64,000 bases of DNA from Vespula vulgaris (Eukaryota; Arthropoda; Insecta; Hymenoptera; Vespidae). Under the pieces are notes generated by a model. It made no database searches, had not been told where the DNA came from, and saw nothing but the letters and a program-made list of their open reading frames with translations. The DNA is taken from the NCBI RefSeq assembly GCF_905475345.1, contig NC_066586.1, positions 7,685,400-7,749,399 of the forward strand, given 5' to 3'. Of this stretch, positions 14,268 through 26,443 are shown one piece after another. Position numbers and translations under genes: made by a program. How positions within the stretch are numbered: the first letter of the stretch is position 1; the number at the start of each line of letters is the position of its first letter.

Positions 14268-15350
14268 TTTGAACACTACGTATTCCAAGTACTACTAATT
14301 TTGAAAAGATATAGTTACCAAAATGACGTCCATGAAATATTTAATGAACAATTTATAAAATTATTTTGCTTATATTAATACACTTTAGTCACGTTATTTA
14401 TCTTGTTTTATAAAAATAAAGAGTGTATTCGATACAAAAGCCGAATAAACTTGAAAAAATTATTAAGCTATCTCACATAGTTTATAAACAGATGACACTA
14501 TTTATATATTATGTATTAAATAATATGTATTAAATTTTATATAAGTTCGTATATACTTTACATAGTTCATGCTACAATCGGCCTGCGCATGCGCATTGAT
14601 AAATTTATCCCTGTTTTTCGCTTATCGCGCCACTAGGCGTCATTTTTGTGTAGTATTCAAGGCGCTTTGTTTGATAGAAAAACAATATCAATTGAAATTA
14701 TAGGTATATGTACATATTTATTGTTTTTATGTTAGAGCAAGTACGACATTCATACAGGATAAAAGCTTAGTTCATTTTGTTCCTTCGACGTGTTACAACT
14801 ATTTCGTTCTTAATAATTTATTGCGTAGAAATATTAAACTTTCATTTATTTTTAATTTTACACATTTTATTATCTACGAAGTGGGTTTCTGTACGCAGCA
14901 ATCTTTTTGCGGTGAAATCTGGACAAACAATATTACTTGCGAAGTAACGTATATTTGTATAATTGTAATACAACGCAAGTATTTTTGAATCAATAGACTA
15001 CATTCATGTAAATTACTTCATTTAAAAAATTTTGTTAAAGTATATTCGAAAGACAATCAAGTAACACATTAATCGCTATTTTGAATTGTCAAATACTTTT
15101 TGAAATATCTCGAATTAGAAGTATTTTAATTCCTTTGTCTTTATATTTTAGAAATTAATGTCATAAGGAATAAGTATAACACTTAGGGTGTAAGTAAAAT
15201 ATATTTTATTAATATACCATTAGTCAAAAAGGGGCAACTACTTCTATAATTTGCTTATGCATAAAACAAAGTAGCACAGTGGTTCCAATATCAACGATTA
15301 CTGGTAAGCATTTTGCTATCATAGACTTGTAGCAAAGCTTACTAAGTACT
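14268..15350. other. Spacer between PIMT and NDUFA6, containing the NDUFA6 promoter
   Basis: Mostly AT-rich. The patch at 14571-14660 is distinctly richer in GC and CpG and holds the NRF-1-like palindrome. On the minus strand AATAAA at 15210-15205 is a plausible PIMT poly(A) signal. No gene seen. Confidence 0.5.
14584..14595. promoter_or_regulatory. NRF-1/Ewg-type palindromic site
   Basis: TGCGCATGCGCA is a perfect 12-base palindrome fitting the NRF-1 consensus YGCGCAYGCGCR. The insect homologue of NRF-1 is Erect wing. It stands in an otherwise AT-rich spacer, 317 bases upstream of the NDUFA6 ATG. NRF-1 is an established activator of nuclear genes for respiratory-chain subunits, so the match of site and gene is meaningful. 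Use of the site here is inference. Confidence 0.6.
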
Positions 15351-16371
15351 TTAGTTACGCAATTGTGTACTAGGATCAGTTAGAGGAACGTACGAAACTT
15401 GCATTAGCTTCTGTTTTGTAGTAGATCCATCTGCATGCTTATCCACTTGTAGTAGATCTTGAAACCTTTGGAAACCTTCAATGGCAACTACAGGGCAGAT
15501 AAGTCGACCTCCAGGAGCTAGCTGGTCTACCAACTACAGATATGTAAAATTGTAATAATCAAATAGATAAACATAAAGATTTTTTTCTTTATTTTTTCAT
15601 ACTTGTTGCGGAAGAGTTTCAGCCGCAGCTCCAACATGTATAGCATTGTAAGGTCCGTCAGCATCATGTCCCAATCTGCCATCTCCCACTAGTTGCATTC
15701 ACAATGATCTGTTGTTAATCTCCAGTCTATCTTTTATGATTACAGCAAAGTCACACAGTTGATGGACAGAGATCCGTTTGATTCTTCGTGGTAATACCTA
15801 CTCCACGTGGATAGATTACGAGTTTTTCACATTTTAACTAGACTTTTATTATTTATTATCCCTTGCCTTTTTTTACAGATATGCCTGATAATGATAGCAA
15901 GAAGTAGAAACAGTTACAGAAGGGATGTTGTTTAGTTCCCGTTATGGCTCATAATCATAATCATAGAATATTTTTTCTTTTCCACGCGGTAACATTACTC
16001 AAGCATTAGTCCCAATAATCTTACCAATGAATTTCAGACGGCCATCTTTGAGAAAATGTGGACAGTCCTCCCGTACATTTCTTGTAGAAACTTCTATTAG
16101 CTCGGGAATATGCTCAATACCGATGACTCGTCCACGAGGACCAACCATAAAAGCCATACAAGCAGATAAATATCCGGAACCTGAACCGACATCTAATGCC
16201 CTAGCACCATCAAAGAGCTGATCGGAGAGGATCGACAATGCATAGGCATGCTAAAACATAGAAATAAAATCGAAATACGTCCTTTAATATATAAAGCAAA
16301 ATAAGTAGAATATTCAGGAAATATTTCAATCATCACATAATGTTTGTAAATAATATATATAAATATGTTTG

Positions 16372-16425
<54 letters not shown>

Positions 16426-17200
16426 GTAAAAAACAGACATTAATATGTATGTGTTCATTTGTAAATATATGTCTGGAAAATCTCCAATAGCCAGTAAAGA
16501 TATCTATTTAACATAAGTAATAAAGAATGATAAGGGGGTTAAACTGATACCCCTTTGATGAAATATCAGCATTACTTCTTCTTAATACAAACATTTAGAT
16601 TATTTTTAATTTAATTAAAATGAGTCTTTAAGGAGCATAAATTCAGCTGAACAATTTTAGTTATCATATTTATTGAGGTTTGATATATCATTGTGTGCTT
16701 AGTCTTGACAGTCTTCTTGAAATGCAAATAATAAATGGAAAGACTATCATAAGTATCAATATATTGACATTGCTTTATCTTCTTATTGGCACAGAATACT
16801 GACACAGTTGTGACTTTAAAGACTTTATATATCTTTACATACATTAACATAACCTTGATGAAATATACAATGTCAATAGAATGTTATAATTTTAGTAATG
16901 TCATAATTCATGATTCACAGAATTGAAAAAGAAAAAATTTACTTACCATATGTGGAGCACTGATTGTAACATTGTAACCAATTTTTCTAGGTCGATCAAG
17001 ATAAGGATCTGCTTCATGACAGTATCTTGCTCTATCTACTGCAAGCATAGCAGCTTCTGCTCTAGCGGTTGCCAGTATGCCAGTTTCTAAAAACACGATT
17101 TAATTCGATACAAGTTTCTTATTACTTATTAACACGTTACGTTACCTTTTAGCTTGGTCACCATCTCTTGATTTGTTACACCATTGCAGTGCCATGCCAT
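15351..17200 (-). CDS. Pcmt: Protein-L-isoaspartate(D-aspartate) O-methyltransferase
   Basis: Cytosolic repair enzyme that uses S-adenosylmethionine to methylate isoaspartyl residues in aged proteins. Five minus-strand exons: 17200-17146, 17086-16947, 16250-16025, 15688-15603 and 15533-15351. All borders are GT-AG and phases agree, giving 229 residues against about 227 in animals. The start MAWHCNGVTNQEM matches the family start MAW. Diagnostic blocks are ISAPHMHAYAL (about 61-71), the SAM-binding motif ALDVGSGSGYL (about 83-93), GIEHIPEL, VGDGRLG, NAIHVGAAAETLPQ, LVDQLAPGGRLICPV and SYVPLTD near the C-terminus. It ends STQLRN with no ER-retention signal. A noncoding first exon probably lies near 17566-17713; the acceptor 12 bases before the ATG fits this. 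Confidence 0.95.
16375..16421. repeat. (AT)n microsatellite in a PIMT intron
   Basis: A nearly pure AT run of about 45 bases within the second coding intron of the PIMT gene. Confidence 0.9.
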
Positions 17201-17565
17201 GCTCCACAAATGCTGCAATATCCACTATATATATATATGTATATGTATGTATATATATAAAACAAATTAATAATATAAACTTTTGTTAACGAAAAAAGAT
17301 TTATACATTACAGAAAGTTTTGATATCGTTAAAAGAAACATAAAATATATAATAGCAACAAAAATAACATTGTTTGAACGTCTTCGTTAAAAAAAAAGAA
17401 ATCGTAACCTAACAATTACAGTACAAAATAAATCTCTTTCGTTTGCCACAAAGCTGTATCGTGTATTGTTACATGCAAATTTTCAACTAGGAAATAATAG
17501 CTACAGCTCGTTGATATTCAACTAGAGACGTAAAAAAACATTTTCGAGAATAATTTGAAACGTAC

Positions 17566-17713
17566 CTTGTATTATTACAACCGTTTCTTGACAGTTAGCG
17601 ACCCTTAGGGTGTGTTGTGTCATGAATGGAAGCAAGTAGAGTGGAGGGGAGGAAAGAATCAGCTGATAGGAATGCCTTGATATCGATTTGGCCCGGGAAC
17701 GACGTGGACACAC
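17566..17713 (-). other. Candidate noncoding first exon of PIMT
   Basis: A strong minus-strand donor, AAG|GTACGT, ends this segment at 17566. A good acceptor (TTGCAG) lies 12 bases before the PIMT ATG. The open frame here runs through the donor but joins the coding exon out of frame with MAW, so I read it as 5' UTR. The true 5' boundary is not visible. The CpG-containing sequence at 17640-17830 is the likely promoter area. Confidence 0.35.
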
Positions 17714-20264
17714 GTTTTGAGTTCGTCAACGATCCCACTTTGGCCTTCCTTCTCGAGTAGTCCTTAGATTAATTTCAAAGTTCTCGCGGAAGTGTTTCCG
17801 GAAGTCGAGTAAAGAATTTCGACGATCACCACGCTTTTCGTACGCGAGTTTACTTGTAAAAAAATACGAACGATTGATAATACTCTCGAAATTGTTAGTA
17901 AAAAGGATGATTCGTGATCATTTCAGAAATTTATATTTTTCCGTGATATATGATCATTTTTTCGATCTAATGATCTTGTCAAAAAAGTGTCGTTTTTTGT
18001 TTTCGTTTTATCATTCAATGATTTTTTATTGATTAAATGGTACGTGTTATATTATATTAACACGTCGAATAATATTTGCATACATTTTTGACAAATCATT
18101 TACAATCAGTTTCTTTCTATCGTATTTTCCAAGATCTTTAATCGATATAAGCAAATTTTTTTTAAATTAAAATTCAGAAGTTCTGGCGTAAATCGCGTAA
18201 ATTTATAGAAATCATAAGATTGAAAAGGAAAGACCATTGTGTATCATGCGAGTGTTTGAAATTTTAACGAGGTACTTACATTCTCTCACACCAGCTTCCA
18301 CTCGTTAAAATTAACCATACATATGTCGTAAATAATCGTTGTAGAGTAACTCATAAATTAAACTTTTTCTGAGATACTGCGGAAAGATTTCATTATAAAT
18401 CATCGACGAACTTCATTGCTAAATTTTTAAACAAATTGATTTAAAACAAGCACCACGAGATCTTCCGCATTTATATGTTATGAATTCGATACGATCGGAG
18501 ATGTCTGGAAAGGTTGAGAAGAAAAAAAAAACAACAAAAAAAAAAAACAAAGAAAAAGAAGAAAGAAAAAAGAAATCTACGCTTTTAAAACAAATATTTT
18601 ATGAGATATTCGCCAAACATGAAATGTTTTATCTAGAAGATAACGAATATTTGTTATCATCTAATTTTCAGTATGCTTTGTAATTAGAATATTTTTATTT
18701 TTAATTTCGTATTACTAATACAGACTTTGTAAATATATCAAAGTAACAGGTTCATGAATAGTATAAATGCAAACGCGTTCATTCTTCACATTTCACAGTC
18801 ATACTTAACGCACTTCAAATTTCGAAGTCATGAAGGATTTTGACAAGGAGGACACTAATTTTTTAATTAAAATAGAACGTGCAAATTAATTCATAGGAAA
18901 CATCTTTATTTGCATTATGAAATTATTCAAAACTTATTCAAAATATAACAAAAAAAATAACATCTGATATATAATCATATTTAAAAAATAAAAATTAGAT
19001 CATCTCATTCATGAACTGCATTTAATATTTTAATATTTTAGTTATTTTAGAATATCTTATTTTAGAATATCTTATTTTAGAATAACCAGCGTAAGTTTGA
19101 CAAATTATCAAAGTTCTTTCGTAATGGATAGAATGATTAAATGATATTTCATTACAGAATATTCGATTTTACTAAATATCAAAGAACTTTTGCCCTTTCT
19201 TAAGATTCCTGTTATCCTCGCATAAATCTCTTTATTTTTAATTCATTACCGGGGAAAGGTCCCGAGGGAAATGTCCATTTACTAACCGTATTCAACTCAA
19301 TTCTTACGTTCATTTAACTTTATTCTTAAAATTAACTCAACTTAACTGTTAAAATATTTTCGACATAAAATTTTCCAATGTTAATTATTTTTTATGCAAA
19401 TTATAGAAAAGAAATACAAATGATTAACGTCTGAAGTTAGATATATTTGATTTTCAAATACATTAATTAGAACGATTGGAATATTACGTGGTTTTCTGTT
19501 TTCATATCTAATGCAATAACAAGTTAATTTCGGATCAATTCACATGAATGACGATCATGAAAATGTCATAAGATAAGAGATTTTCGAAGTTCCAAAGAAT
19601 AATCGAGATTTCAAGAATCACGAAATATAAAAAAATCACTTCAAAAATCACGAGGAATGAGGAAAGTTATTTTCCTTGGTTTTAATCTTGATTGATAATT
19701 AATATTATTCTTTGATCAAGGATCTTTTACAGGAAATGTTATAAGGAGTGAAAAAAAATAAAAGGAAGATAAAAAATATCATTAAGAACTATAGAACCGA
19801 TAAGAAGATACGCGAAGATATACATTTACACATATTTGAACGCGCGTTCACGTAGCAAGTAGATATGATAAAAAGTCATGCGCGTTCAGTTACAAGGGGT
19901 TGTCGATACCGATATAAATTGACGTACAGATCGTCCCATAGAGCGCAGATAGTCGATCCCTCGGTTAAGATACATAGAGAAGAATAGAAAGAGAAAGATT
20001 TTCATAGATTTTTTTCGAGGATCTTTCGATCGATTCGATTATTCACAGTGAGTTGAATTCGAACGATCGAACGATCGATCTTGGTTAACTTTCATTATAA
20101 GCTCGTTCCAGTTTTGATCGATTGTCATCGTGAATCACTTTCGTTTTACATATTTTGATGACAAAACAAAATTTTTTTTCTATCGATCAAGATCAAACTT
20201 TGTAAATCGGTTTTATCGTGCACCAAAAATTGACTAGTTCTTCGTTCTAAATATATTCAACGCG
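17714..20264. other. Divergent spacer between PIMT and the sugar transporter
   Basis: AT-rich sequence without a recognised gene. The short open frame at 18480-18683 is a lysine-rich low-complexity run and is not supported. The right end should hold the 5' UTR and promoter of the transporter. Confidence 0.5.
19913..19919 (+). promoter_or_regulatory. TATA-like box of the transporter gene
   Basis: TATAAAT lies about 350 bases before the transporter ATG, followed some 30 bases on by a GC-richer stretch suitable for transcription start. Placement fits a TATA promoter with a roughly 320-base leader, but there is no transcript evidence. Confidence 0.3.
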
Positions 20265-22616
20265 ATGGAGGACATCAAGGAGCGAATGGATGACCCAGGA
20301 AAGTTTCGACAATTTGTAGCAGCGATGGTTGGTGAGTATCTTTCGTAAAACTTTAAATTTGTTCTTATTTTATTTAACTTCGAAAGTCAAAGTGAGAAGA
20401 AAGTGCTATAAAAGAGATATATCTAAAGGAAAAAGGGAAAACTTCGGTGCAAAAGTTTTCGACAGTTTAAGACAAAGCTTTAGAAGAATTTCATGTCGAA
20501 TTGAAAGAAAGAAATCAATGAGTAATATTTCTTTCTTCTCTTTTTTTTTTTACAGTGAATCTAGCAACCATGACGTATGGGACAATGATCGGTTGGCAAT
20601 CACCAATGGCACCAAAATTACAAAGTGAAGATCCTCCAGTTGGAATAATAGCAATGACAAACGAAGAAGTTTCTTGGCTGAGTGCAATTATGTGTTTAGG
20701 AGGAATTGTAACAACTCCAATAATGGGTCCAATATCAGAGAAACTTGGACGCAAGATGACGGGTTGTCTTCTTGGTCTACCATTCTTGACTTGTTCTCTT
20801 TTAATGATTTTCGCGACCGATCAAATACATATCTTTATTGCACGTTTCTTCGCCGGTGTGGGGGGTGCAGGTGCGTTCTTTTTAGTTCCACTTTACGTTT
20901 CCGAAATTTGCTGCGACTCGATACGTGGTATGCTGGGTAGTCTGCTCGTTTTGGTGGTGAACGTAGGAATCCTGATAGCTTACATATTAGGTGCCTTCTT
21001 GTCTTTCAAAATCTTTAATATTTGCATCGCTGTGCTACCTATGATCTATCTAGGAAGTTTTCTTTTTCTACCAGAAACACCTGTTTATTTGATTCGCTAT
21101 AATCGACTTCGTGAGGCTGATAGGTGAGTATCTGTTAAATTGATTCAATTATGTTGTTCGAGTTAGATACATTTCTTTTTTTAAATTTATCCGATCAATA
21201 GAAAATAAAAACGTTGGATATATTCACGGTTCGGCCAAAACGTAAAGATGAATATTCTATTGCAGGTCTTTGATGTGGTTGAGGGCGGGACATCAATTGA
21301 CGGTAGAGAGAGAGCTACTACGTTTGCAGATCGCTGCGAAGGAAGCCGCAACATCAACTAAATCCGTTGGTTTCATGGATCTCTTCAGGAATAGAGGAAC
21401 AATCAAGGCATTAATAATCGCTCTAGGCATCTTCGGTGGTCAACAATTCTGTGGTATATTCGCTATGGTAAGCACGTCTGCACTTTATTAGATGAAAAAT
21501 TGCAACGAATGAACTTTGATAAGCATTATCGAAAAAAAAAAAACAATGCAGAATAGGATTTACTTGACTTCCATTGAATCTTTTTAACGTTATCGTCTCG
21601 ATATGAGGCATAAATCTGTTGCAAGTATCATTGCGCCTGATAAATAAATGTTACGTTTTTGACATTTACTCGTCATTTCTTATCTGACATTAATAATTAC
21701 TGACGACATTTGAAGATAGAGCCTATCCTAAATAATTTTTTCTGAATACAATCATCTAATATACGTTTGATTTGATTTATAAATAAGTATCATTATAAGT
21801 AAGAATTATTTATTACTTATTTATAAATCATCTTAATAAATGCAATATTTTATAATACACATTATTATTATTATTTTTCGTAACTATTGATTTGAATGAA
21901 TAAGAATTTTATCATATTAAATTTCTTATTTAGAATTGCACTTATTTATAAATCGATCCAATAATATGTACACTAATAAAATATGATTTTTTTTTTTTTT
22001 TTTACAGATAAGCTATACTGAGACGATTTTTCGTATATCAGGGAGTTCGTTATCACCAAACACAGCTGCGATCACCGTAGGTGCCATACAAGTTATAGGA
22101 TCCTATCTATCAACTTCACTGATGGAACGAACCGGTAGAAGACCTCTTCTATTAATATCCTGTATGGGGATGTGCATTTGCCATTACGTCCTTGGTACTT
22201 TCTGCTATCTTCAAGAATTAAATTATGACATTTCTGTATTTGGTTGGATACCTGTGGTAGCTTTATCGGTTTATGTGATTACCTATTGTTTGGGTATGGG
22301 TCCTGGACCCTATGTGATTTGCTCTGAAATATTCGAACAGGATATTTTCAGTTTAGCAATTGCAATAACTCTTCTCTTTACTTGGATCATTGCCTTCATG
22401 GTAGTGAAATTCTTTGCGAATTTGGTGGATCTGATCGGCATGTTCGGATGTTTCTTTATTTTGGGCACTTCCTGTATTTTAACTTTCATCTTCATTTACG
22501 TTTTTATACCAGAAACGAAGGGAAGGTCGCGAGAAGATATTTTAAATGAATTAAATGGCGGGCATTCTTGGGCTTCGACGGTCGGTGATATCAAGATTTC
22601 AACGACGCATGCATGA
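20265..22616 (+). CDS. Facilitated trehalose/sugar transporter, Tret1-like (MFS)
   Basis: Twelve-helix major facilitator of the sugar-porter family, most like insect Tret1-like proteins, which move trehalose or glucose down a gradient across the plasma membrane. Four exons, 20265-20331, 20556-21123, 21266-21467 and 22008-22616, with GT-AG borders and matching phases, give 481 residues. The start MEDIKERMDD precedes helix 1. Sugar-porter signatures visible: EKLGRK after helix 2 (84-89), the YVSEI...RG block (about 136-147), PETP after helix 6 (195-198), GGQQFCGIF in helix 7, MERTGRRPLL between helices 8 and 9, and PETKGR at 447-452. The usual proline-containing PSEIF of helix 10-11 reads VICSEIF here. 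Substrate cannot be read from sequence; trehalose is the family default. It is tail to tail with WBP4. Confidence 0.92.
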
Positions 22617-23528
22617 CGTTCGTTAGAGATTGCTATAATTGAAGAGAAAATGGACGTTCTCTTAGATGAATCGAAAATTCCTTAGATAATAATAAGTAAA
22701 GATTGTTGAGAAAGTGAACATTGATTTGTTGGCTGTGCAATGAGTGCTTCATTAGCTGTTATGTATGAAGTATATCGATCGGCTGGACCGATTTTTGCGA
22801 ATCGTTTTTTTGAACTTTGTACAAAGAATATTTTACTTTTAAAAAAGAATATATATACATATATATTACAATAATATTTTATATCAATAATATAAGTATA
22901 GATTATATAGGATAAATAAGATATGATTGAAGGATATTGAAAAAAGAAATATTCGTGTGTTATAGACAAATCACACTATATTTTAAATAATATTGTATTT
23001 TTCCCAAATAGTGTTCGTTCTAAAACCTATAAATACAATGTTTAGGTGAATGTTTCAATGTTTTGTATAATATGGTAAAAAAATCAGCGATGATAATTAT
23101 TACAAGTATTTTATATTTGTATCCACTTGCTTTTTCTATCTCTACATTTTCTTCTTATTTATTAATTAAATTATAATGCCCGAAAAGAGCTTAGTATATA
23201 TATATGTGTGCGCGCGTGTGTGTGTGTATGTATATATATATGTATATATATATGTATATATATGTATGTATGTATATATGTGTGTGTGTGTGTGCGTGTA
23301 TACGAAAATTATTACATAAGTCTTAAAAACATATTAAAATATAATAAGTAATAATTTTGTTTTTCTTTAAGAATACTTTGCAATAATAGAAATTATGTTA
23401 TGAAGAGATGTACAAATTTTAATTTTTACTAAAATTTAATATTATTACAATTCTTTTTAAATTTTTATTAGAAAAAGAGCATTCTCGTTATCTTCGAACC
23501 GAAATATACTCAAACTATTCTAACAAAA
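22617..23528. other. Convergent spacer between transporter and WBP4
   Basis: AT-rich 3' ends of two converging genes. A mixed (TATG)n, (TG)n and (AT)n array fills 23190-23300. A minus-strand AATAAA at 23469-23464 is a plausible WBP4 poly(A) signal. No gene seen. Confidence 0.5.
23190..23300. repeat. Compound TG/TATG/AT microsatellite
   Basis: Alternating TG, AT and TATG steps over about 110 bases in the spacer between two gene 3' ends. Confidence 0.85.
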
Positions 23529-25956
23529 TTAATCGTCGTCCAATCTTTTTCGTACATTCTTATTTCCTATCTTCCGTTTTTTAAAGGTCCTTAACGACGA
23601 ATCCTCCTCGTCACTATCTCCTGTCGATATAGTTGTAATAGTTTTCTCTTTGAAGATTCTTTGGGGCGGAGGTGGTTCAGATGTTTCGAAAGTAGGCAAC
23701 TGTATTTGCTTTTGCTGCGGCAATTGAAGATCTACAGGCTTCCTTTCTCTGAAAAAAGAGTATTATTAATAACGAAGTGATACATATGTGTGTGTGTGTG
23801 TATTGGAATATTTGTATAAAAAAGTTCTTCGTTTTATAAATAAATATTTACATGACTTTTACAGTCTGCCAGGATCCATAAGGCTGTTGAAATTCAGGAA
23901 TGCTATAATCCCTTCTGTAAGGTTTCTCTTCTTCCTCTTTTGACTCTTGTTTTACAATAACCTCTTCACTTTCTTCCTCTTTAATTTGTACTTCTTGTTT
24001 TCTTTGTTGTTGCTTTCGCAATTCTTTCATTCTTTCTCGTTCGGCATTAGCCCTTTGTTCTTCAATAAGATCGGCTTTTTCGATCTCTTCTTCTTTTTTT
24101 AACTGTTCTAAAAGTTCTTCCTGAAGAGCTTGTTCCTTCGCTTCCTCTTCTTGTTCGGCAAATGTCATAAAACCCTCTTCTGGGGGTTCCCAGACTGATT
24201 CTAGTAATGTGGAAGAAAAAATATTTTTTAATTATGTTGATTTCTTTTTTATTTTTATATATAATTAGCAGAAGAAAGACTTTATTTCGATAAGAAAATG
24301 ATTGAGTAAGAAAATAGTAGTTTTAGGATATACCTAAATAAACACATACATACAGAGTGTTCTACTTGAAATTCCGCACGTAATTATTTTCCGAATTATA
24401 GTTCGTTTCAAGAAATGTTTCCAATAAAACTTACCTTGTCACGAGGGTGGAGTGAAAAAAGGGATAAGGGAAATCATCTTATGATGGTCACAAATCCTCT
24501 CCAGGTGGACGTGCTTCCGGCATTTCAAGATGACCTTTGTTTCTTTATACGGAACTGTATATTTTTATTTAGGTAGGTTTATTTAGGTAGGTTTATTTAG
24601 GTCAATGAATTCGTCTTGGAATGGGTTGCGCGCCTACTTAAATAAAAACATAGTTTCTATATGAGAAAAAACAAAGATCACTTTGAGATCTCGAAAGAAA
24701 TGTTATAATCATCATAAAATGTCATCTTCCTATCTCTACACCGAAACAGAATAAGTTTTATTTATTTTTTCAATCGAACTATAGTTTGTGAAATAATTGC
24801 TTGCGAAACTTCGAACGAAATACCCTATACACACACACACACACACATATGTGTGTACATGTCTGTATGTACGTACCATTAGTTTCTATGTGCCAGTAGT
24901 AAGTGTATCCTTCGGGACTGAGAGCCTCATACCAAAGTTTCCTGACGGCTTTTCTTCGTCCATCGTCCTCTTGGGCCTTTTTTCTTTTTCCCTTTCCTTT
25001 ATTCGCTTTATTCTTCCCTTGAGTTTTATTCTCGACGCTGGCACTTTGCTGGCTCTTCGTATGCGACAACCTCGTCAAAGCCGTCGGATCGCAAGGATCA
25101 ATTTCTTGGGGGAACTGTATACGATTTCAACGATGAAATGAAAAGAAAAGAAAAAAGAAAGAAATATTTGTCGCTACAAATTGTAAAAAGTAAAATTTTT
25201 TCTTTTTTTTGTTTTAACTTTTTCGACTATTCGATCGATATTTTTCATAATCCTTTCATATCTCACGATTTATGGAAAATCTATTATATTCCATCATTGT
25301 TGTAATAAATTAATATCTCAAAAAAAAAAAATAAAAATTAATAAGACAAAAATACATTATGTACTTACATGTCGATAATTATTCTGTTTGAATCTCGGTA
25401 CTGTTTCCGGTGCAGCATCTGGCATCGCATTCGCATTTTGTGGTACCTAAATGTAAAGAAAGTTTTATAAAATTGTTTTAATTATAAAAACTTTGTAATA
25501 ACAACTTATTAATAACTTTACAACAAAAAATACTTATACTATGTACTTTTAGACTTTCCGATCGATTTAGCTTTTCCTTTATTATTCTGTCAGCCGTCAT
25601 ATCTCTCGTATTGTTTTCGACGTCTTTGAGATAAGCAGCCATGGCAGCCTATCAAAAGTTAATTAAAGGGAATTACTTAATTAATTAATTCATTAGTTCG
25701 TGAAAGTCTTTGTTATTTTTATACAATGGATCACATTAATATACGCACGTTTTCCATCTTCTTTAGATCGTCCTCAAATTTTTTGTTTTGTTTCGCCTGT
25801 TTCGCACTGTTCTTGTGTATTTCCTTGAGCCTTTTACTGACATTTTCTTTGTGCTTCTTTCCGCCCTCGTGGAAGTCGATACTCGGTTTATTGTCAGCGA
25901 TCCAACATTTACAAAAGTCGCAGAATTTCCGTCCCTGGGACTTCCAATAATCAGCC
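23529..25956 (-). CDS. WBP4: WW domain-binding protein 4 (formin-binding protein 21), splicing factor
   Basis: Nuclear spliceosome-associated protein: an N-terminal matrin/U1C-type zinc finger plus WW binding to proline-rich splicing factors. Minus-strand exons visible: 25956-25749, 25648-25547, 25446-25369, 25114-24877, 24200-23852 and 23748-23529. With the two bases AT from an upstream exon this gives exactly 398 residues (human about 376). The protein opens ADYWKSQGRKFCDFCKCWI, and C13, C16, H30 and H36 form the finger. One WW domain spans about residues 188-217 (W191 and W213, YYW core). A long Glu/Lys/Arg-rich, probably coiled region follows. The C-terminus keeps family blocks: PYGSWQ, FKEKTITTI, and FKKRKIGNKNVRKRLDDD. 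Vertebrate WBP4 has two WW domains; I see only one. The acceptor at 25957 leaves G|GCT, so the start codon is split AT|G and the first exon is upstream and not fixed. Confidence 0.93.
24353..24790. mobile_element. Possible transposon relic in a WBP4 intron
   Basis: The segment differs in texture from the flanking intron. It begins CAGAGTGTTCTACTTGAAAT, close to the CAGGGTGTTCC-type ends common in insect interspersed repeats. It contains three copies of a TTTAGGTAGGT-like unit near 24566-24601, and an inverted pair (TTTTTATTTAGGTAGG near 24565 and CCTACTTAAATAAAAA near 24631-24646). No coding capacity. The class is unknown and the boundaries approximate. Confidence 0.3.
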
Positions 25957-26320
25957 CTGCAATGGACACATTATTAAAGATCAATTTCCTCGAAATCTTT
26001 CTTCAGAAAATATCTACAATTTTCCGTGTATTGTTTACAAATATTACAATTTCTCTTCCATATCTCTCAAGATATTCCGATTCGATTTAAATTGCAGATT
26101 GCACATGCTATAAACGTAGACATTCTCTGTCGTTTGGTAACATCATTGGCGATAAAATTCTGCAAAAGCTTTTACGTTTTTGACCCATAACAATTTCCTC
26201 TATACCCCACCCCCTGTATTACTATGATCCATTTACGTGCATATGCTTCGTTGTCTCGTACATTATGATCGACCTCGTTTCTAATTTTATTTAACTCGTT
26301 AACGCGTATCAGGATCATGA
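25957..26320 (-). promoter_or_regulatory. Probable WBP4 5' exon and promoter area (unresolved)
   Basis: The WBP4 start codon must be completed by an exon ending in AT upstream of 25957. Two minus-strand AT|GT candidates exist, near 26103 (GCAT|GTGCAA) and near 26262 (AAT|GTACGA), both with an A at -3 but weak donors. I cannot choose between them. Confidence 0.3.
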
Positions 26321-26375
26321 AATTTGCAAGTTCTCTTTTGTCCTACAAAAATGCTTTCTAGAGTATCTTTGTAAG

Positions 26376-26410
26376 AGAATGAGAGAGTGAGAGAGTGAGT
26401 GAGTGAGTGA

Positions 26411-26442
<32 letters not shown>

Positions 26443-26443
26443 A
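26376..26443. repeat. (GAGT)n/(GT)n/(GA)n microsatellite
   Basis: Compound purine-rich array in which AGTG units grade into GT and then GA dinucleotides. Confidence 0.85.

Noticed and set aside
15700..16020. Possible small nuclear or nucleolar RNA in a PIMT intron
   Set aside because: Compared by eye with U4, U5, U7, U11, U12 and U6atac features without a match; only a short CGTGG/CCACG hairpin is present.
16500..16575. Hairpin with AAGGGG/CCCCTT and AGTAAT/ATTACT arms in a PIMT intron
   Set aside because: Pairing is interrupted by several bulges and no known microRNA seed is recognised.
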